A DNA stretch of 7,325 bases from the NCBI GenBank assembly GCA_036389695.1, contig DASVWG010000087.1, positions 1-7,325 on the forward strand. The letters run 5' to 3'. Both the position numbers and the translations under genes were made by a program. This document shows, piece after piece, positions 5,297-7,325 of the stretch (positions within the stretch are counted from its first letter, which is position 1; each line of letters opens with the position of its first letter). The stretch comes from JALZHR01 sp036389695. GTDB lineage: Bacteria; Acidobacteriota; Blastocatellia; Pyrinomonadales; Pyrinomonadaceae. The notes under the pieces are model-generated. The model was not told the DNA's origin. It made no database searches and saw nothing but the letters and a program-made list of their open reading frames with translations.

Positions 5297-6442
5297 TTAT
5301 CCTCCGTAACTGTAGTTCAGATTTTCGTTAAGTCTGGCGATGTCCTTCGCCAGCTGCTGCAAGCGAGCGGTATCGAGGTCGAGCGGCGATTTCAGCAATA
5401 ATTTCACTTCGGCTATTCGATGCAGAGATTCGTCGAGACGTTCCTCTGAAAATTCGCCCGCGCGAAACGCCGCGAGCATTGTCTGATAGCTTTTTCTCAT
5501 AGATTCGGCGCCCGCGCAAATCAGAATCATATCCTCGCCCGCCTTAAAAGCCGCTTTCGTCGCGTCTTCAATCGGGCAATGTTTTAAAATCGCGCCCATT
5601 TCCATATCGTCGGTCAAAGCCAGATGTTTATATCCGAGCTCTTCGCGCAGAAGCTTCGTCACGATATTTTGATTAATCGAAGCCGGAACCAGCGGTCCGC
5701 CGATAGTTTCGGTTTCCAGATCGATTTTCGGATAACCGCCGTGCCCGACCATGACGGCGCGCACGCGGTCGTCTTCGTCGCGGCGAAACAAAAAAAGCTC
5801 GATATACGGCGCGAGGTCTTTGGCGATAAGCTCGTCGTGCGACAAATGCACGAGCGGCAATTCTTCGTGCGAATCGACTTCGCCCGCGCCGATGCCCGGA
5901 AAATGTTTCAGACAGCCGAGAATTCCGGCGCTTTGCAAACCGCGCAGGTAAACCATCGAATAACCGAGCACTTCGCCGGGCGAGCGCCCGAATGCGCGCG
6001 AATACAAGCCGTTGGAAAGCAATTCGCGGTCTTCGGACAATACTTCCATCGTCGGCGCGAAATTCATATTAAAGCCGAGCATCAGCAGAATCTCGCCGGT
6101 AATCGCGCCGAGCGCGCGCGCGGCGGCTAAATCGCCGTGCTCGCGAATAACGCGCGGCGGCGGCATCGGCGTCATCACGCGGCGCAGGCGGTCGACCAGC
6201 CCGCCTTCCTGGTCGACGCTGATTATCGGCTCAACCGGCAGAATTTCGCGCAAATCGTCGTTCAGCTTGCGCACCTGCTCGACAGTGCGAACGTTGCGCG
6301 AAAAAAGACAAACGCCGCCGGGCGAAAGTTCTTCCAGAAGCGCGCGCGTCGCGGCATCGACTTCCGGTCCCGGAAGCCCTATAAAAAATAATTGTCCGAT
6401 TTTTTGTTCGATGGAAAGAGACCGAATGTTTTCTATCAGCAT
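5297..6442 (-). CDS. nagZ: Beta-N-acetylglucosaminidase NagZ (GH3)
   Basis: NagZ removes N-acetylglucosamine from (anhydro)muropeptides in the cytoplasm during peptidoglycan recycling; the absence of a signal peptide fits. From ATG 6442 the protein has 381 residues, typical for a single-domain NagZ. It begins MLIENIRSLSIEQKIGQLFF, the usual family opening. Visible motifs are SVDQEGG (75-81), LKHFPGIG (178-185) followed by the DSH loop with the Asp190-His192 acid/base dyad, and LTDDMEMGAI (276-285) with nucleophile Asp278. The position after KHFPG is Ile184 where His is common. The frame also runs up to a TTG at 6466, adding eight residues; ATG is preferred because it matches the family N-terminus, though neither has a good SD. 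It heads a two-gene unit with the solute-binding protein and diverges from the CAP gene. Confidence 0.93.
   Translation of the reverse strand: MLIENIRSLSIEQKIGQLFFIGLPGPEVDAATRALLEELSPGGVCLFSRNVRTVEQVRKLNDDLREILPVEPIISVDQEGGLVDRLRRVMTPMPPPRVIREHGDLAAARALGAITGEILLMLGFNMNFAPTMEVLSEDRELLSNGLYSRAFGRSPGEVLGYSMVYLRGLQSAGILGCLKHFPGIGAGEVDSHEELPLVHLSHDELIAKDLAPYIELFLFRRDEDDRVRAVMVGHGGYPKIDLETETIGGPLVPASINQNIVTKLLREELGYKHLALTDDMEMGAILKHCPIEDATKAAFKAGEDMILICAGAESMRKSYQTMLAAFRAGEFSEERLDESLHRIAEVKLLLKSPLDLDTARLQQLAKDIARLNENLNYSYGG
5300..5305 (-). promoter_or_regulatory. SBP ribosome binding site inside the nagZ 3' end
   Basis: The minus strand reads TACGGAGGATAAATG: GGAGGA is formed by the last two glycine codons of nagZ, then the TAA stop, then the ATG of the SBP with no gap. 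Ribosomes ending nagZ stop on the next start site, the classic arrangement for translational coupling. Confidence 0.85.
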
Positions 6443-6477
6443 GATAACTTCTGCGGATTTTAGCAAGGTTAAAGTGA

Positions 6478-6507
6478 TTTATAAAGCGTCGGCGCGCTGA
6501 CAGTTAA
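6478..6507 (-). promoter_or_regulatory. Possible nagZ promoter
   Basis: The minus strand has TATAAA (6483-6478) with TTAACT (6507-6502) 18 bp upstream, four of six matches to TTGACA. Transcription would begin near 6471, leaving a leader of about 29 nt to ATG 6442. Position is sensible, but the boxes are only moderate and the region is AT-rich. Confidence 0.35.
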
Positions 6508-6565
6508 AGTAAAGCTTAAAAATATTCGTAAAAGCCGTTTATTTACACCGTTTCGAAGTCAAATG

Positions 6566-6664
6566 ATTAAATTAGGAAGACAGAAGTCGGAAGCCGGAAG
6601 CCGGTAGAAATTTATCTTTCATCTTCTGTCTTCCGACTTCCGACTTCCGACTTCTTCATTTAAT
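6566..6664. repeat. Heptamer-built inverted repeat between nagZ and CAP gene
   Basis: The left side carries tandem heptamers GAAGACA, GAAGTCG, GAAGCCG, GAAGCCG, GTAGAAA (6576-6610). The right side (6620-6654) carries the reverse complements of GAAGTCG three times, then GAAGACA and GAAGATG. Flanking ATTAAAT (6566-6572) and ATTTAAT (6658-6664) complete the symmetry. Two pairing registers differing by exactly one heptamer are possible: the outer arms use one and 6583-6608 with 6629-6654 the other. It has no coding role and sits between the two divergent promoters. Confidence 0.8.
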
Positions 6665-6667
6665 TTC

Positions 6668-6696
6668 TTGACATTTAACGAAACTAAGCATATTTT
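6668..6696 (+). promoter_or_regulatory. Promoter of the CAP-domain gene
   Basis: TTGACA at 6668-6673 and TATTTT at 6691-6696 are separated by 17 bp, the optimal sigma-70 spacing. The start would be near 6703, giving a leader of about 58 nt before ATG 6761. It begins just 3 bp after the heptamer inverted repeat. No SD is evident in the AT-rich leader. Confidence 0.65.
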
Positions 6697-6760
6697 CCAT
6701 TACACATACGCCAGATGCTTTTTCCGGTTTAAATTTACAAAATAAAAACTAATTATAGAT

Positions 6761-7325
6761 ATGAAACGCAGAGTCTTGTTTTTCGCTTTCGGATGGCTGT
6801 TAATTTTTTCGCTTTATCAAATCTCTCCGGCGCAGAAGACCTGTGACGGAAAGCAGTTATTTACTGAAAAAAACTGCGCGGGCGACACGCTCGACACAAA
6901 GGAAAAAGAGCTTCTACGGCTTATTAACGAATACCGCGCGCAGAACCGGCTCGCGCCGCTCGTTTTGTCCGACGCGCTGAGCACTGTCGCCAATCGACAT
7001 CTGCTGGATTTAAATATAAACATCAAATATCTGACGCACGGCTGGAGCAATTGCGCGTATGACATCAAAAATCAAAGCACATGGGGTTGCATTCTGAACG
7101 CGCCGCGAATGCTCGGCGTCAGATACGACGGCAACGGCTACGAAAATCTTTACCGCAATCACAGTTCTGTAGCCCAGCCCTCGCTCGCGCTCGAAGCGTG
7201 GAAAAAAAGCGAGCTGCACAACGCTCTGATTTTAAACCGGAATATTTTTAACGACTTCAAATGGGACGGCATCGGCATCGCCATCAGCAGCAATTACGCG
7301 GCGATTTGGGTCGGCGCGAAAGCAA
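6761..7325 (+). CDS. Secreted CAP-domain (SCP/PR-1-like) protein, 3' end beyond window
   Basis: The frame is open from ATG 6761 to the window edge (188 codons). Residues 1-24 are a signal peptide: MKRR, a hydrophobic core, cleavage after SPA before Gln25. Residues 47 onward form a CAP domain: LLRLINEYRAQNRLAPL (51-67) is the usual first helix, LSDALSTVANRHLLD (69-83) the second, then THGW with His93, GYENLY with Glu128, and LALEAWKKSELHNALIL (142-158) with His153, followed by WDGIGIAI and YAAIWVG strands. His93, Glu128 and His153 occupy positions expected for the CAP cavity residues. Four cysteines (28, 39, 98, 110) are present. CAP proteins are extracellular and of diverse, mostly unknown function. 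The last part of the domain and anything after it are cut off. The gene diverges from nagZ; no functional tie is shown. Confidence 0.9.
   Translation, partial: MKRRVLFFAFGWLLIFSLYQISPAQKTCDGKQLFTEKNCAGDTLDTKEKELLRLINEYRAQNRLAPLVLSDALSTVANRHLLDLNINIKYLTHGWSNCAYDIKNQSTWGCILNAPRMLGVRYDGNGYENLYRNHSSVAQPSLALEAWKKSELHNALILNRNIFNDFKWDGIGIAISSNYAAIWVGAKA

Noticed and set aside
5624..6500. Plus-strand open frames (about 160-170 codons) antisense to nagZ
   Set aside because: They overlap conserved nagZ coding sequence, and their products are low-complexity, Arg-rich and motif-free.
6576..6654. Heptamer arrays as a CRISPR array
   Set aside because: Units are 7 bp, contiguous and without spacers, and they are arranged in opposite orientations. 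No cas gene is present.

Overview
The window is bacterial chromosomal DNA of moderate GC with secreted-protein genes, a nagZ-led gene pair and two tRNA genes. Delta-60 repeat protein, a secreted metzincin and many exported proteins with Ala-Gln cleavage sites suggest Acidobacteriota, perhaps class Blastocatellia. That placement is inference from gene style; no rRNA or marker gene is present. No phage, transposase or CRISPR array is seen.

Layout: bases 1-971 (minus) hold the 5' part of a secreted delta-60 repeat protein gene that runs off the left edge. It diverges from a plus-strand gene (1124-2662) for a secreted metzincin-type zinc metallopeptidase with an intact HExxHxxGxxH motif. The roughly 150 bp between them is unusually symmetric. 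Next, on the minus strand, come tRNA-Gly(GCC) then tRNA-Cys(GCA), both with encoded CCA, separated by a palindrome made of heptamers and driven by a good TTGACA/TAGAAT promoter. A minus-strand gene for a small exported Tyr/Arg-rich protein (3092-3505) follows, with a strong SD and a clear intrinsic terminator.

Bases 3731-6442 (minus) are a tight two-gene unit: nagZ (GH3 beta-N-acetylglucosaminidase, cytoplasmic peptidoglycan recycling), then a family 5 peptide-type ABC transporter solute-binding protein. The nagZ stop codon directly abuts the SBP start codon and the SBP ribosome binding site is built from nagZ's last two glycine codons. No permease or ATPase is present, and the unit ends at an 87-bp near-perfect palindrome. 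A muropeptide or wall-peptide salvage role for the SBP is inference. Divergent from nagZ, across a second heptamer palindrome and a consensus-like promoter, a secreted CAP-domain protein gene (6761 onward) runs off the right edge.

No convincing new multi-gene system is visible. The most interesting signals are non-coding: two intergenic inverted arrays with period 7, the 87-bp palindrome, and the mirror-symmetric divergent control region in which both mRNAs would carry the same 10-nt leader element.
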